This document shows positions 10,371 through 22,417 of a stretch of 64,000 nt of DNA, piece after piece. The DNA comes from Ceratopteris richardii (taxonomy: Eukaryota > Streptophyta > Polypodiopsida > Polypodiales > Pteridaceae). The stretch is from NCBI GenBank assembly GCA_020310875.1, contig CM035437.1, positions 45,630,556-45,694,555 of the forward strand, in the 5' to 3' direction. Numbering within the stretch: position 1 is the stretch's first letter; each line of letters begins with the position of its first letter. Position numbers and translations under genes: made by a program. The notes below the pieces were generated by a model that saw nothing but the letters and a program-made list of their open reading frames with translations, made no database searches and was not told where the DNA came from.

Positions 10371-11645
10371 AAGGGGAATGGCCTAAAGATTTGTGGGCAG
10401 AAAAGTTGATCCCTATACTCACGCATGGACCTAAAGATGGAATCACACCAAACCGAACCCAAGACCTATGAAAGGCTAAAAACCTTCATATCATTGCTGG
10501 AAGTCTGTATCACCAAGACTCAAGCGGACTACTCATGAGATGCATAGAAGAAGAGGAACAAGAAATGTGGCTTCAAAAAGCACATGTAAATCAATGGAAA
10601 ACTCATCTAAATGCGAACGGAACATGGCAAACACTAAGGAGATTGGGCATATATTGGCCAACCATGCAGAGGGATGCGCATAACTATGTATCAGCCTGCC
10701 CAACCTGTCAAGAACGGAATCCAGAAGAGAACTCCACTCTATGCTACTCCACTGTAGCACCAAGATGGAGCATGCCTCTGGTGAAGTTCTTAAAGACCCA
10801 AGAGTACCCAGAAGGAGCCACTCTAGCAAGAAAACGAGCACTTGTAGAACAAAGTAAGGACTATGCTCTTATAGGAAAACAACTCTTTAAACGAGGAAGA
10901 GATAATCATTTGCGAATGTGCATTCATGAAGACAAGTATCTTGCTGTTTTAGAGATGGCACATACAGGAGCTGCAGGAGGACATTTCTCTGTAGATAAGA
11001 CAGCAAAAATGATTCTCTTTGCTGGAATGTGGTGGCCAACTCTACATCAGGATGCAGCCACATATGTTCAACGATGTGATACATGTCAACGAACGAAATA
11101 TCCAGTTAGAAGAGATGAAATGCCACTAAAACCCATGATGAGTGCCAAAGCTTTTACTAAATGGGGAATAGACTTCATAGGACCTATTAGCCCCCCAGCT
11201 AAAGGATCCCATGCCGAATACATAATTGTAGCCACAGACTATCTGACCAAATGGGTTGAAGCCAAAGCTACCAAGAAAAACGATGCAAGGACTACGGCCA
11301 AGTTTCTCTTCGAGAACGTTTTCACTAGATTTGGACTACCAATAGAAATTGTGTGATAGAGGCACACATTTTGTGAATGAAGTGATAGAAGCCTTATTGA
11401 ATGAATTCTTGGTAATTCATAAGAAATCAGCCCCTTATCACCCACAAGCCAATGGACAAGCCGAAAGTTCAAATAAAATCTTATGCACAGTTCTCACAAA
11501 AATTGTGAACAATGGTAGATCTGATTGGGACAAACAATTACATCATGCTTTATGGGCATTCAAGGTAGCTTACAAGACCGCCATAGGCACTACTCCTTTT
11601 AACTTAGTATATGGACAAAATGCTATTTTCCAATTGATTTCTTAA
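10268..11645 (+). pseudogene. Gypsy-2 integrase with two tandem zinc-binding modules (broken)
   Basis: The integrase inserts cDNA into chromosomes. Two H2C2 modules occur in a row: H...H then YWPTMQRDAHNYVSACPTCQ (10650-10710), and AHTGAAGGHF with WWPTLHQDAATYVQRCDTCQ (10960-11092). The core has the first Asp in WGIDFIGP (11163-11186), the second Asp in CDRGTHF (about 11352), and Glu in NGQAESSNK (about 11463). A two-base loss in a GT run near 11350 shifts the frame just before the second Asp; a stop lies at 10469-10471 and a further shift near 11635. The region before 10480 joins gag remnants to the RNase H-integrase linker. The order and three catalytic residues are clear. Confidence 0.9.
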
Positions 11646-13441
11646 TACCCACTCTCAGAGTAGCAACAACTTATGAGTGGTCAGGACATGAACTCTCAGC
11701 TCAATTGGATCAAATAGAGAAGCTTCATGAAACTAGGTTACAAGCAGTAGCAGGGATTGATGCTGCTAAAAGGCGACAGAAGGCATATTTTGATGCTCAT
11801 ATTAGAGATAAAAATTTGAAGGAAGGAGATTTAGTGTTGGTTTATACTTTGAAACAACACGCAAAGAAACTGCAAAAGAGAGGATATGGCCCATTAATCA
11901 TCAATCGCATATCCACCAGCGGAGCCATCAGCTTAGCAACTATAGATGGAGAAGTATTACCAAATTATATCAGTGGATGTCAAGTCAAAAATTATTTAGA
12001 GCCATTGACTGAAGAAATAATGTCACTATTGATAATGAGCAAAAATAGACGCATCGAGGAAGAAAGGATACGAGAAGAAGCCAGACAGGAAGCACTAGAA
12101 CGAATCAAGAAACGGAAAGAGTGGATGAGAGAGAGAGATGAGAGATATCGCCAAGGAGAGGAACTCATCCCAATGGCTAATTTTAGAGCCACCGAAAACC
12201 TAGCTCAACAGAGGACACAACCATATTTGAATTTGGGAGCCGGAAAAACGGAGTACCACTTAGTGGATGCTCTCATTGACACAGGAGCTGCTATAAGCTG
12301 CATCAAATTTTCATTGACTCAACAACTCAAGGAAGAATTACGTCCATCAAAGGCACAACTGGTTGGAATAGGAGGAAAAATCACCAAGTGTATAGGAGAG
12401 ATTATCTTACCTCTACACTTAGGAAACAACACAATGGAACAAAAACTCTTAGTATGTCACGATAAGGACTTATTGCAAGAGCTAGTGCTAGGTCAAGACT
12501 GGATATACGAATATGAAATAACTATTCAATTGGCCTTAGGATACATCTCAGCCAAGATAGGACATCGTGAAGTATTCAGCATGCTAGATGAACGACCAAT
12601 CAAAGCCGCAAGTATAGAGCCAAAAACTCACTCAAATGAACAAAGTGATGCATGTATGTTCACTAGCACTATGGAAACCCCTTCATCAAATACTTCATGT
12701 GAGGACACACCGAATCCTGCTTGCATACCATCTTCTAATCTAGCAAGTCACAAGAGTGTCATTCTATCTGAAAACAGCCTTAACGAAGAACCATGCATGA
12801 GAGAGATTAGTTCTCCGAGTAATCCCAAGTCTGCACCTATTAGAATATACCCCATTCTTTACACTCGACAAGCTTGGATAAGGAAGGACCAATTGGATGC
12901 ATATCTTCAACAGAAGAACTACTTGCTACAGTAGAAGAACCCACAGAACCAATATGAAAATCGCTCTGGATATTCAGTTCCACAAAGAATTGCTAAAGTA
13001 TGGATTCCAAAGAAGGTGATAGCTGCCCAATTGAACCGCACACAAATATGGATTCCCAAGTCATGTACTCAAAGGACAATCATTAAAAAGGACGAACCAA
13101 TGAACAAGGAAAATCAGTACGATCTAAAGGCAAAGCGACAAAAGCTAAACTGCTACAGGATAGAGCTGGAGTCTACATACAATTCACATGTCATTCGATT
13201 CAAAACGCAGACAAAGCAGAAGCACCAAATGAGAAGCATCACAATCACCAGGAAGGTTGGGAACACGATTTCTCCCAATAGAATAAAGCAGATTTGGATG
13301 CCGAAAGACAAAGCAAGCTGTATACATCTACCAAAAAATTCGAGTTGCACACACTTGGAGTTACCAGAATCCAAAGTATGCATGATAGGGCCACATTACA
13401 AGGCCAAGCATTCGGCACGCTATTCTTCTATTTCAGGATAG
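11646..13441 (+). pseudogene. Gypsy-2 integrase C-terminus, second retropepsin-like domain and W-x-P-K region
   Basis: From 11700 the integrase C-terminal region is visible (RRQKAYFDAHIRDKNLKEGD, KRGYGPLIINRI). After a charged Arg/Glu-rich helix (12030-12160) comes an aspartic protease-like domain: DTGAA with catalytic Asp at 12278-12280, GIGGK near 12370, and LVLGQDW near 12484-12504, the usual retropepsin ending. The homologous region of Gypsy-1 (24400-24735) has the same order. Downstream are W-I-P-K at 13001-13012, W-I-P-K at 13049-13060 and W-M-P-K at 13295-13306, all in one frame. The frame from 11705 to 13441 holds only one stop (TAG 12932-12934). Function of this second protease domain is unknown; processing of ORF3 or a dead structural domain are both possible. 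Confidence 0.85.
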
Positions 13442-13527
13442 TGATGCACATTTCCCTCTTGGGAACTAGGAGAGCACTTGTACATAACATAAAGAAAATT
13501 ATTAAAAAAATTAATAACCGCTTTGGC

Positions 13528-13557
13528 TATGAACTAACTTTTCTGTTTTTCTTTTAG
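13528..13557 (+). promoter_or_regulatory. Possible 3' splice site ahead of ORF3
   Basis: GAACTAAC followed by a pyrimidine-rich tract and TTTTAG ending at 13557 has branch site, polypyrimidine tract and acceptor in the right order. It lies about 170 bp upstream of the ORF3 ATG. A spliced subgenomic RNA for an env-position ORF is known in other retroelements; here it is inference, and no donor was identified. Confidence 0.4.
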
Positions 13558-13730
13558 GCAAAAACATAAAAATATCTAAAAGTATGAAAAATCCCAGGTA
13601 TTACCCTTCTCACACCCACGGGGAAGGGACGACACCATTCACGCGAAGCATTGCCAATCTTATGAAAGACAAATGAAGGAGGATTTCTGATACTATCTTG
13701 TCACTAATTCATACTCTATATTGAGTGCAG

Positions 13731-16700
13731 ATGGCATCTACTAACTCCGAAGAGACGCAAGTGGAAGAGGTCCAACTTCTTCCCTTGGAATCCATAACAA
13801 AAGCAAGAGGCCATTGGTTTCTGGATGACCAACCGGTGTCGGACCTCATTTTGATGGCCACCATCAAGATCATGGATAGGGATCACTACTTCCCTATCAT
13901 GTCACAAGACTTCAAGACTATAGTACAAGGGTTACCGCGCATTACAGATGTCTGGACACAAGTAGGAATAGATGCATTTCTCAGACTACCTATCTATCTG
14001 CCAGATTTCCAGAGGTGTACGCAAGTGATGAATACACTTCAGCCTGCAGCAAATAAGATATCAGTTCCTGAAGCACGAGTACTGGATAAAGTGGGTACAT
14101 GGAAAACAATTCAATTCACTCATGAATTGATCAACAAAGCTTTTGGATGGAATCAAGAAGGGCTCACTAATGTCAAGGAGGAATGTCATGATCCAAAAAA
14201 GAGATCCTTTTTGGATATCAACAGAATGGATATTGAAGATGCTGTCCGCTTAGTGCACCAACACTTTTGTTTTCCTAGTATGCATAGATACACATCACCT
14301 CAAAAGATTGTCGTGCAACTATTATCACATGCTATGAGGCAAGTCGGCAATAAAGTAAATATGACGCCTTATGTTCAAGACAAATTATTTGAAGCCAAGA
14401 AGAAGTGGGGTCAAAAAAAGTTTCTCAATGGCATTTTAGCTTTGACCTTACTCATCTATGAGGCACTTGATATGAAAAACTGCTTGCGTGAGATGCCAAC
14501 CTCATAAGGGCTAGCCAAATACGCCAAGTCAGCTACGATTCCAAAGAAAACGAAAACAGTCATTGCTGTTGAAGAAGTAGGAACGAGTTCAAGGACACCT
14601 ATGAGAGGAACTAAACGTTTAAGAGAGGAAGAAGCTAAGGAGACACCCACTTCGAAGAGGACACACATCTTACCAAAGATTCCTGGGAACCAACAACCAA
14701 TTACGAAAAAAGACCTCTCTCCTGCCCTAGAAGAAACACATCAGTATATGCGGGGGCAAGTAAATTTGAATATCCAAGGTCACCATTACACACAAGCGAG
14801 CAAAGAAAGGAGAATGAAAGATAAAGAACACACCCCTGAACAAGTGGCCAGACACAAAGAATTAGGCTTGGAAGATTCGACTTCTCAAGAAGAATCTAGT
14901 CATGAAAAAGACACTTTGGATACTGATATAAGGACAGAAACTCACACCAGACAACCAACAGGGACACACCAAGAGCCAAGAACCCACAGACCCAGAGCAT
15001 GTCATTCAATTGAATGATACGACAAAGATCAGCATCAAGGAAGCTCCAATAACAAATACCTATGCAAGACCACCTATCAAAGAGGAATTACAAACTCCAG
15101 TGAACCAAGACTCCGGCTTACTACAAAACAAAGAGCCAACTGTGATCAAAGTACCGGATGATACACCTCAAGGCAAGATTGACCACATGGAGGCTGAGCC
15201 GAGGATCCAACTTCATATCAGGCAGCCCATGACACCACATTACACGTGGCTCAAGGGAAAGATGTGACAATAGGAGCACAACCTAGTATACCTACCACTT
15301 GGCTAAATGTGGATGTTACTCAATTAAAACCTGTTGTCAAACAAATGATCCAAACGGCCATGGATACACAACAACAGATGATGGATACAGATGCAGATTC
15401 CGACAAAGCCATGAGGGAAAAGAATCAGTTTCAAATTATGAGTGAACAACTATCTGCACAACTTATCCAGGCCCAAAAAGAGATTGCAGACAAGGGAACG
15501 GAGTTACTCGCAGTAAAATCACAATGTGATACATTGATGACCCAGCATCACCAACCCCAAGCACAGCTGACAAACCTACAAAGATTACATGAAGCCAACG
15601 AGGCCGACAAAGAGAGAATGAAAACTAGAAGCAACTTACTGGAAACACAACTAAAGGTGTATATGGAGGAAAATGAAAATTTACGAAATAGAAACAAAGA
15701 ATTAATGAAGTCATTGCTATATGATCAACCCATCGAAAAACAAGAAACTAGATATTGATGAGAAAGAGTTAAGAGATCAGATTGCAAAATATGTAGATAT
15801 GCTGAAACAAGAGCAAGCATTAAGAGAAGAATGGACTCTAAAGTATGCCTCAGAAACCACTGAGCTTAGGAAACAGTTGAACACGGCTAACGCGAGACTG
15901 GTAGCAAGCAACAGTGAAAATATGGATCATGTAGCAGAAATTGGCAATGAACTGCTTGCAGCAAAAGAAGCACTCAGGGCAGCCATGCAAGAAAATAAAG
16001 AAAAGACTGAATGCATAGCACAATTAGAGACCAAAGCAGAAGCGAAAGCATCAATCGGGACACCAGTAGACCCAAGACAAGAAAATCCTACTGACGAGGT
16101 AGAGGTACGTCCTCTATCTCCCCCGATTTATAATTCTCCACTAAAAGAGCAGATGGCGGAACCACATGATGATCATCCAATGCCATATACTGCAGAAATA
16201 AGTCAGAAGGAACGGGCACTATTGGTGTCCCGGTTGACAGAAAATTTTGAAGATGAAGTCGTCAAAGTCATGAAAGAAGCAAAGATTAAAGGTAAAGACT
16301 TAGAGAAGATCATGAAGCCTTTCAACATTCCGTACAGACTGATGAAAGAGAAAACAAGACAATACATCAAAAAGATCACACAGAAAAATCTAGACGAACA
16401 GCTGCACTTCAAACATGACACATTCACTTATACTCAAGAAGAATTTGAAGCGGCGCAGCCTGTTTGGAGAAGAAAATTTTTGGAGAAACATCCTACATTA
16501 CGGGTGCACTGGCAAGCGGCACCATATTTATTACAAGTAAATCCATCTTTTTGTCCAACACCACGACGCAGAGAAGCACGAGAATTTTTGGATATGCAAA
16601 AGACCGGTGTAATCAATAAACAGTGGCTAAACTACCCACTACTTCCAAGTCCACTGCATAACTATCTACCAACGGAGGATTATATGGTAAAGACCATCGA

Positions 16701-17280
16701 ATTTTGGCTACAGAGTTATGCAACGATACCAGATCTAACTATCAAGATGACAAATAAAATACTCAGTATGATACTTATAGTATTGAAGGTCTTCAAACAC
16801 GCGGCATATACGTTTTTGAATTTCATTGGCATTAATCAAGGAACAAACATCCTTGTTTTTTACTTGTCTGTTATGCCTAGCTGCTCTACCATAATGGCTT
16901 ATTACTCTAGACTCATGTTTTTGCCAAGTACCTATATGCAAACTTTCAAAGAAGCGTTTTTCACAGGGTTTTTTGAGATAGATTCAGAAATCTTTTTCCA
17001 GTTGTCATCTAACCTAAATGCCAGATTAGTGGCATATGAACTAAGCTTCTTCGCTGATCATAGACAATCACCTAACGCTGGAGTAAAAGCAAAACAGTGG
17101 AAGCAGTTAATGATACGTGAAGCCAATCTGCTTAATGAAATAGAGCAAAAAGTGTATACAACATACTCTCGTCGACTCTCAAAGCCTGTCGGGGATGACA
17201 AAGTCCAGGAGGGGGGCAGTGTTAAGGGAGAATCAAGCAAAAAGAAGAAAAGAAGAAGACAACGAAAGAAGCTTCACTAA
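13731..17280 (+). pseudogene. Gypsy-2 ORF3, env-position protein of unknown function (broken)
   Basis: The start is ATGGCATCTACTAAC at 13731. Domain 1 (13731-14507) is aligned by eye with Gypsy-1 ORF3 and resembles the ORF found after pol in Athila-type elements. Then come a low-complexity charged linker (14510-15240), a long coiled coil rich in Gln/Glu/Lys (15330-16050), and a C-terminal domain (16200-17190) containing FNIPYRLMKEKTRQYIKK, a hydrophobic stretch at about 16740-16935 and AFFTGFFEIDSEIF. It ends with a basic tail (KKKKRRRQRKK). Breaks: TAA 14505-14507 in frame, frameshifts near 15015, 15250 and 15755. The C-terminal domain recurs in Gypsy-1 (29150-29510) and Gypsy-2b. No signal peptide is evident, so a classical envelope is not supported. 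Confidence 0.8.
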
Positions 17281-17780
17281 AAAGATAATAATTGAAGACA
17301 TATCTCTACAAGAAGCCCCGTAGGGGCGCAACACCCATCTCTGCACAGAGCCCCGCAGGGGGACATATCAAGGAAAAAGCACATAGGTGGAAGGAGGAAC
17401 CAGGGCCAGGAAAGTATCCATGAAGAAGTGCAAGACAATATTTGGCAGGTAATAATCCTTCCGCTGACAGCATGCGATGAAAAGAAAGTAAACAGGCTCA
17501 AAGCAATACAACAGGGTCAGATGTGTGCAACCAGGACAAATCAGAGGACCAAAAGCTAGAAAGAGGTCACTGGTGGCGTGCGTGGCAACCCAACTGAATG
17601 CAACAACCCAAATTTGTGATGTATGGGATATCAAGGGGAAAATAGAAGCAAAGGACTTACATCGGATAAAATAACAAATTCTCTGACAGTCATTACCGCT
17701 TCTTCGACCATTGGGTGCGTGTATTCCGACCTCTTAAACAAGCTGAAGACAAGAAGTAAAGCCTGTCAAGGGACGACAGA
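17281..17780 (+). other. Gypsy-2 3' untranslated region with conserved palindromes
   Basis: No gene was recognised. Three short palindromes follow each other at 17314-17362: GCCCCGTAGGGGC, CTCTGCACAGAG and GCCCCGCAGGGG. The same set, partly altered, is in Gypsy-2b at 33630-33690 on the minus strand. The rest is unremarkable and leads to the purine tract. Confidence 0.6.
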
Positions 17781-17797
17781 GACAAAGAGGGGGAGAG
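17781..17797 (+). other. Gypsy-2 polypurine tract
   Basis: GACAAAGAGGGGGAGAG directly precedes the 3' LTR and primes plus-strand DNA synthesis. The same tract, reverse complemented, is at 33149-33165 in Gypsy-2b. Confidence 0.9.
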
Positions 17798-18688
17798 TGT
17801 TGCAGAGCAAAGAGAGCACAAGGCAGAGAAAAAGACGGGCCCCAAAATTTTTCCGATTTGGACACCCAATTTTTTTATTACAACCATTCTTGTAATATAT
17901 TTTCCGATGTAAATGCACTAGAGGAGTCCTCTAGATGCATCCCCACAAAAGATTAGAAGCTTACCCATGTAAATTAGTAGGAAATTAGTCTTTAGTGAAT
18001 AAAGTGCCGGTCTCTTGTGTGAAAGGACCATTTTTAGGGCACAAGTATATAAGTCAATTTGTGACTCTTTGTAAAGACTTTTTGCCATTGTGAGAATCAA
18101 GAGCAGAGAAATTCGAATTTGTATCTTCTCCTCTCTGTATCTTCTTCTTTGTGAGCTTGTATGCATGTGTGTTGCTTGGAAAGAGTGTTAGAAAGTATTG
18201 TCTATCCATGAAAGCTTTTGTTTGCTGTGGTTAAGGTGTGTGTGAAGTGTGGGAAGTGCTGAAGTGTAGGAAGGTCATTCACACGACTCAGTATTTTGCT
18301 CATAACTTGAAGTAGAAGTGTCAAAATTGAGTGAAAATACCACCATTGAATGCGTCTTCTCGAGAGCTTCGAAATGCATATGCTATTTGCTATATTTGGA
18401 GTTCGGAGCTGAGAGAAAAGCTCAATTTACTGTTGGTTGATGTTCCAAGTATCACGACACCATGACTGACAGTTGAAGCTTGTTTGGATCAGTCTTTGCC
18501 TTGTTTGCACTCTTTGAGTAACTCATTTGCATTGATCGTCATTTGAATGCATGTCTTCATACGCTCGGCTAGGTTTTGATACTCATTGGATTGATAATTA
18601 AAGCGTGAGTCTCCATTATATGCACTTGAGGGGGATTGAGGTATAGTCTCTTTCTCCACAAGTCCCTAAGTTAGCTCTTAGGTACACA
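17798..18688 (+). repeat. Gypsy-2 3' LTR (891 bp)
   Basis: Same length and ends as the 5' LTR, with scattered substitutions and small indels between them, so insertion is not recent. It is followed by CATGC and the resumed Gypsy-1 gag. Confidence 0.95.
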
Positions 18689-18693
18689 CATGC
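18689..18693. repeat. Target site duplication CATGC, right copy (Gypsy-2)
   Basis: It matches 5007-5011. Collapsing the two copies rejoins Gypsy-1 gag without gain or loss. Confidence 0.93.
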
Positions 18694-21032
18694 CTACACT
18701 TGGAAGGGTGAATTTATTTTTCCCCAACCAAGATCTAATGTTTCTTATGGCCACCCAGGAGCTGGAACATCCCAAGCGCATGGAGCTCAAAGAGAAATGA
18801 ATAGAGATAGACCTGAGGTAAGCTTTGCCAACCCAATGGGAAGAGAAAGAACGAGAACGGAAACGAATAGAGTGGAACCTGAGGGACTTAGAGCTCCAAG
18901 AAATTCAAGAAATGTAGATGAATTCCCTCTACCAAGAGCTAGAGAGCACACGATGTCTTTGAGACCTACACAGCTAGTTGTCCATGAAGAACTACTTCGA
19001 TGGCCCCTACGATCATGTGACCGAGTTTAGGCAAGTCTTGAGAGCCAAACAAGTGGAGGACCTATTCACATAATACAATGCCTTTGGTCTAACCCTTAGG
19101 AACAGAACCCTTACATGGTTTCAACCGCTAAATGAGAGACAATTCAGGAATATAGACCAACTACTAGAGGCATTCATTACTGAATTCTCTAAGAGTGGCA
19201 TACGACATAACACTTCCTCACTGATTCACAGCTTCAAGCAGACACCTCAAGACACTGTTAGACTTGCAGGCAGAAGATTTAGGCAATATCTTGAGAGATG
19301 CCCTATTCCTGAGTTACCCACACCAGCCAAACAAGTGGCTTTATTCCTAGATGGATTGCTGAGTACAAAGTTAAGATCATATGTGTACTTGAAAGACCCT
19401 AGGACCATAGAAGAGTGTGTACGCATGTGCATCGACATTGAGGATAACTTAGGGGAGGAATTAGAACGTTCAAAAATCTACAAAGATTTAGATAGTTCTA
19501 CTAGCCTCTCTTCCTCGCAGTCCACATCTATTGAGGAACTCGCTGAGAAAGTAGCTCAGAAGCTAAGAGTCTCTAGCAAACAAATCCCAAGATTTGCCCC
19601 ACTGAAGAGATGCTATACTTGCGGTGGTGACCATATGGCGAATGTCTGTCCCATTATGGCTCAACCCCAAGTGAATCCTAGTAGCCAGTACTGCACCATA
19701 GAACGGAGGTACACCAATCACATCGCACAAGATTGCCCATACAATAAACAAGTCGTTAGGCAAACCTACCCTCAGCCCTATCCACAGCAGGGAAGATATC
19801 AGAATCAGTATCCACCACAATAGTATGCTAGGCCCCAACAAACCTACCAACCACAATATACGGCCCAACAGAGACCTCAACCAGTGCTAGCACAACAACC
19901 TCTTGCTCCAACCAATGTGATCCCAGTAAAGTATGCATCTGTAGAAGAGAACCTGAATAGAGCCATAGTGCTAGTAACACCTTCAGAAAGTGACCCCAGT
20001 GATCATAGCTTTGATTCTACACATATTGATATCCCCCAAGCTTATTACATGCAGTCTCCAGAACATGGTGAGTCCTACTATAGTGAAGAACCGAGTGAAC
20101 CTAGTTGGGAGCCAGATTATGCAAATGTCATGTACGCAAACCCCAACTCTAGACCTCAACCTAGGCAAGTACGACCCCCATTCCCTAGAGGACCATGCTA
20201 CAGATGTCAGGGAGATCACCTCATTCGTGATTGCCCCATGCCTCCACCTACACAACCCCAGCCAGTAACAATCCAGGGTTTTTGTCAAGATTGCGGGAAG
20301 GAGCATCTCTTACGAGATTGTCCAAAGAATCCCAATAATATGCCAAAAATCACTCCTATCAATGTTATTGGGTTAGTAGTAGACTCTTCGGGAAGTGTAA
20401 CTTCCACTGCACGAGTACAGGTAATCACTAGAGCTCAGGCTTTGCAACGAAACCAAGGTTCAGGCCAGGAAAATAGCTCCGAGGTTAGCGAAACCGAGAG
20501 CATAACCAAGAAGAGGACGAGAGCCTAGAAGGATAGCCATGAGAGAATGAAAAGGCAATGGGCAAAGAAGATGAGTGAACTCGAGGAAAGCCTAAGAGAA
20601 ACGAGAGCCAAGATAATTGAACTTACATCTCAACCTCCCTCTCACACTACCCCACCACCACCATTCCCATCTCCATCTGATCCACCACCTTCCAACCCGC
20701 CTCATGCGACCCCACCACCCCCTAGAGTAGGATCAGTATTTGCAGATCCCAATCCCGAGGATCTAAATATGATGCTTAAGGCATATCAGGCGAGAATCCA
20801 AGAAGGGCCAAATGTAATGGACCATGAAAAGTGTTACCCTACAGCCGAATTAGAGCTTGAACAAACTAAAATTTGTGCTAAGATGGTGGAATTGGCTCAA
20901 ACCATGTTTGAAGCCAGTCGCCTCTTTAACATCTCTAGTTCAGCTAAGACGCAGTTGCACTTTGATGGACTGCTAGAAAGATTGGAGAGGCTAATTGCAC
21001 AATCAGAAAAAGGAACCCACCCCTCCAAATAA
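18694..21032 (+). pseudogene. Gypsy-1 gag, capsid and zinc-knuckle part (broken)
   Basis: Continues gag after Gypsy-2. The capsid domain (18985-19330) reads FRQVLRAKQVEDLF, TWFQPL, FSKSGIRHNTSSLIHSFKQ and VRLAGRRFRQY, closely parallel to Gypsy-2 gag. Short zinc knuckles CX2CX3HX4C are at about 19612 (CYTCGGDHMANVC), 20199 (CYRCQGDHLIRDC) and 20283 (CQDCGKEHLLRDC). A Pro-rich stretch (20635-20720) precedes the conserved gag end (MLKAYQARIQEGP). Breaks: a frameshift with stops around 19030-19330, TAG 19821-19823 and TAG 20526-20528 in the same frame, and a frameshift near 21000 into the protease frame. Confidence 0.87.
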
Positions 21033-22406
21033 GGGCAAGGCAAGTGAAAGAGTAAGCCTTCCTGCCCAGGAAGCCTATGTGCCTAACTCCACAGAACCAG
21101 ACACAACTTCTTCTATGAATCGGTACTCATCCGAATTCCTACGAGAGATTCAAGAAGAAAAATGGGCTAAAGAGAATGAAATCCCTCCTCCCTTTGAACT
21201 TGTGAATGACGAGCATGATCAATTCCCACAAGACATTCCTTCTATTTATGGAGAGCAAGAGAGCTCTCAATCTCATGAGAGATTAGACTTTGAGTCTCAT
21301 TCCTTACAAGAGCTACCCCATTTCACAGGCCCATGGGAAGCTAAGTCTACTTGTATGAGAGCGCCCACGGTCATGGTACAAAACGAAAACTCAGTCATAC
21401 CTAGGAATACGGAGGTAGTAAAGAATACTAAAGTGCAGTGCAATCTAACTTTAGAAGAGCTACTCAAAGTTAGGCCAGAGCTATGGAAACATGTCGCCAA
21501 TCAAGTGCCAGAAGTAGCAAAACCTCGTTCCCAGGAAGGATCTCATAGAACAGTGCCAGAAATACCCTTGGACAAGATAGGAGACATGAGCGAAGGGGAA
21601 GAAGGAAACACCTATCTTCCCATCACCCATCAAGGATACACAACCAAGGCAATTCTGGACTCAGGTGCAGGAGTTGCAATTGCTACCACTTCCCTATGGA
21701 AGCGTTGGGGCAAGCCAGCACTCAAGCCAACAAGAATGAAATTGCAGATGGCTGATGGTCACATAGAAAGACCCTTAGGCTTGCTAGAAGGAATAACTCT
21801 CACCACATGTGGTGTAGAGTTTGAGCATACTTTTGCTATATGTGATTTTAGCAGAAATCATGCGTACGAGATGATTTTGGGGAGACCATTTATGCGGAAG
21901 TTGCAAGTGGTACAGGATTGGGGAACCAATTCCTTGTATTTGCAACACTTAGTGTTACAACCAAAGTGAATCTCAAAGATTACTCTCATAGAGATGTCCC
22001 TCCTATCCAATGGAACCCCATCCATAGAGCCAAAGATGATACCGAGTCGGTGCATTCCATAGGATCAGGATCCTCATGGATGCATGAAGACACTCACTTG
22101 TGGATGTGTAAAGTAGCAGTAGAAGAAGAGAAGAGAGAAAAAGCTAGAGAGATAGGTGCCAAGGAAACCCATAGATCAACTCAAGACCCAGCCTATGCAC
22201 CTGTAGTGTTTCTCGACGAAGAATTTGAACCTCACGGCTGGGCGGAAATTCTAGCAACAATGTATGTAGCCATCAATGAAGAACAATGGACACCCCATTG
22301 TGACGAGGATGGCTATGACATTTCAGTCTTCACAATAGAACCAATTATGGGAGATTCGGTTCTGGAAGAATGTGAACCTAGCACTGAGCAAGTGACTCCG
22401 ATCTAG
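20995..22406 (+). pseudogene. Gypsy-1 protease 1 (retropepsin) region (broken)
   Basis: The aspartic protease cleaves the polyprotein. The catalytic triad D-S-G-A is at 21658-21669 within KAILDSGAGVAIAT; the domain closes with EMILGRPFMRKL (21868-21904), the form seen in Tat/Athila-type proteases. The domain sits between gag and RT, the normal gypsy location. A frameshift near 21920-21970 separates it from a linker (21970-22406) with an acidic, Trp-containing sequence of no recognised function, ending in TAG 22404-22406. It differs in sequence from the second protease-like domain at 24400-24735. Confidence 0.85.
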
Positions 22407-22417
22407 AGTCTATCATT

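Larger units (their letters stand above)
5012..18688 (+). mobile_element. Gypsy-2: 13.7-kb Ty3/gypsy element nested in Gypsy-1 gag
   Basis: Both LTRs are 891 bp (5012-5902 and 17798-18688), begin TGTTGCAGAGC and end TTAGGTACACA, with a CATGC duplication. It holds a tRNA-Asp type primer site, a 24-bp tandem array, gag, integrase, a retropepsin-like domain downstream of integrase, a W-x-P-K region, a long env-position ORF3 and a purine tract. Protease 1, RT and RNase H are missing between gag and integrase (about 10260-10480), so it could only have moved with enzymes supplied in trans. Coding frames are interrupted by a modest number of stops and one- or two-base shifts. It is younger than Gypsy-1. 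Confidence 0.95.

Noticed and set aside
13731..17280. ORF3 as a true envelope glycoprotein
   Set aside because: No signal peptide or clear transmembrane anchor is visible, and the coiled coil and basic tail suggest an intracellular protein; only the position is env-like.
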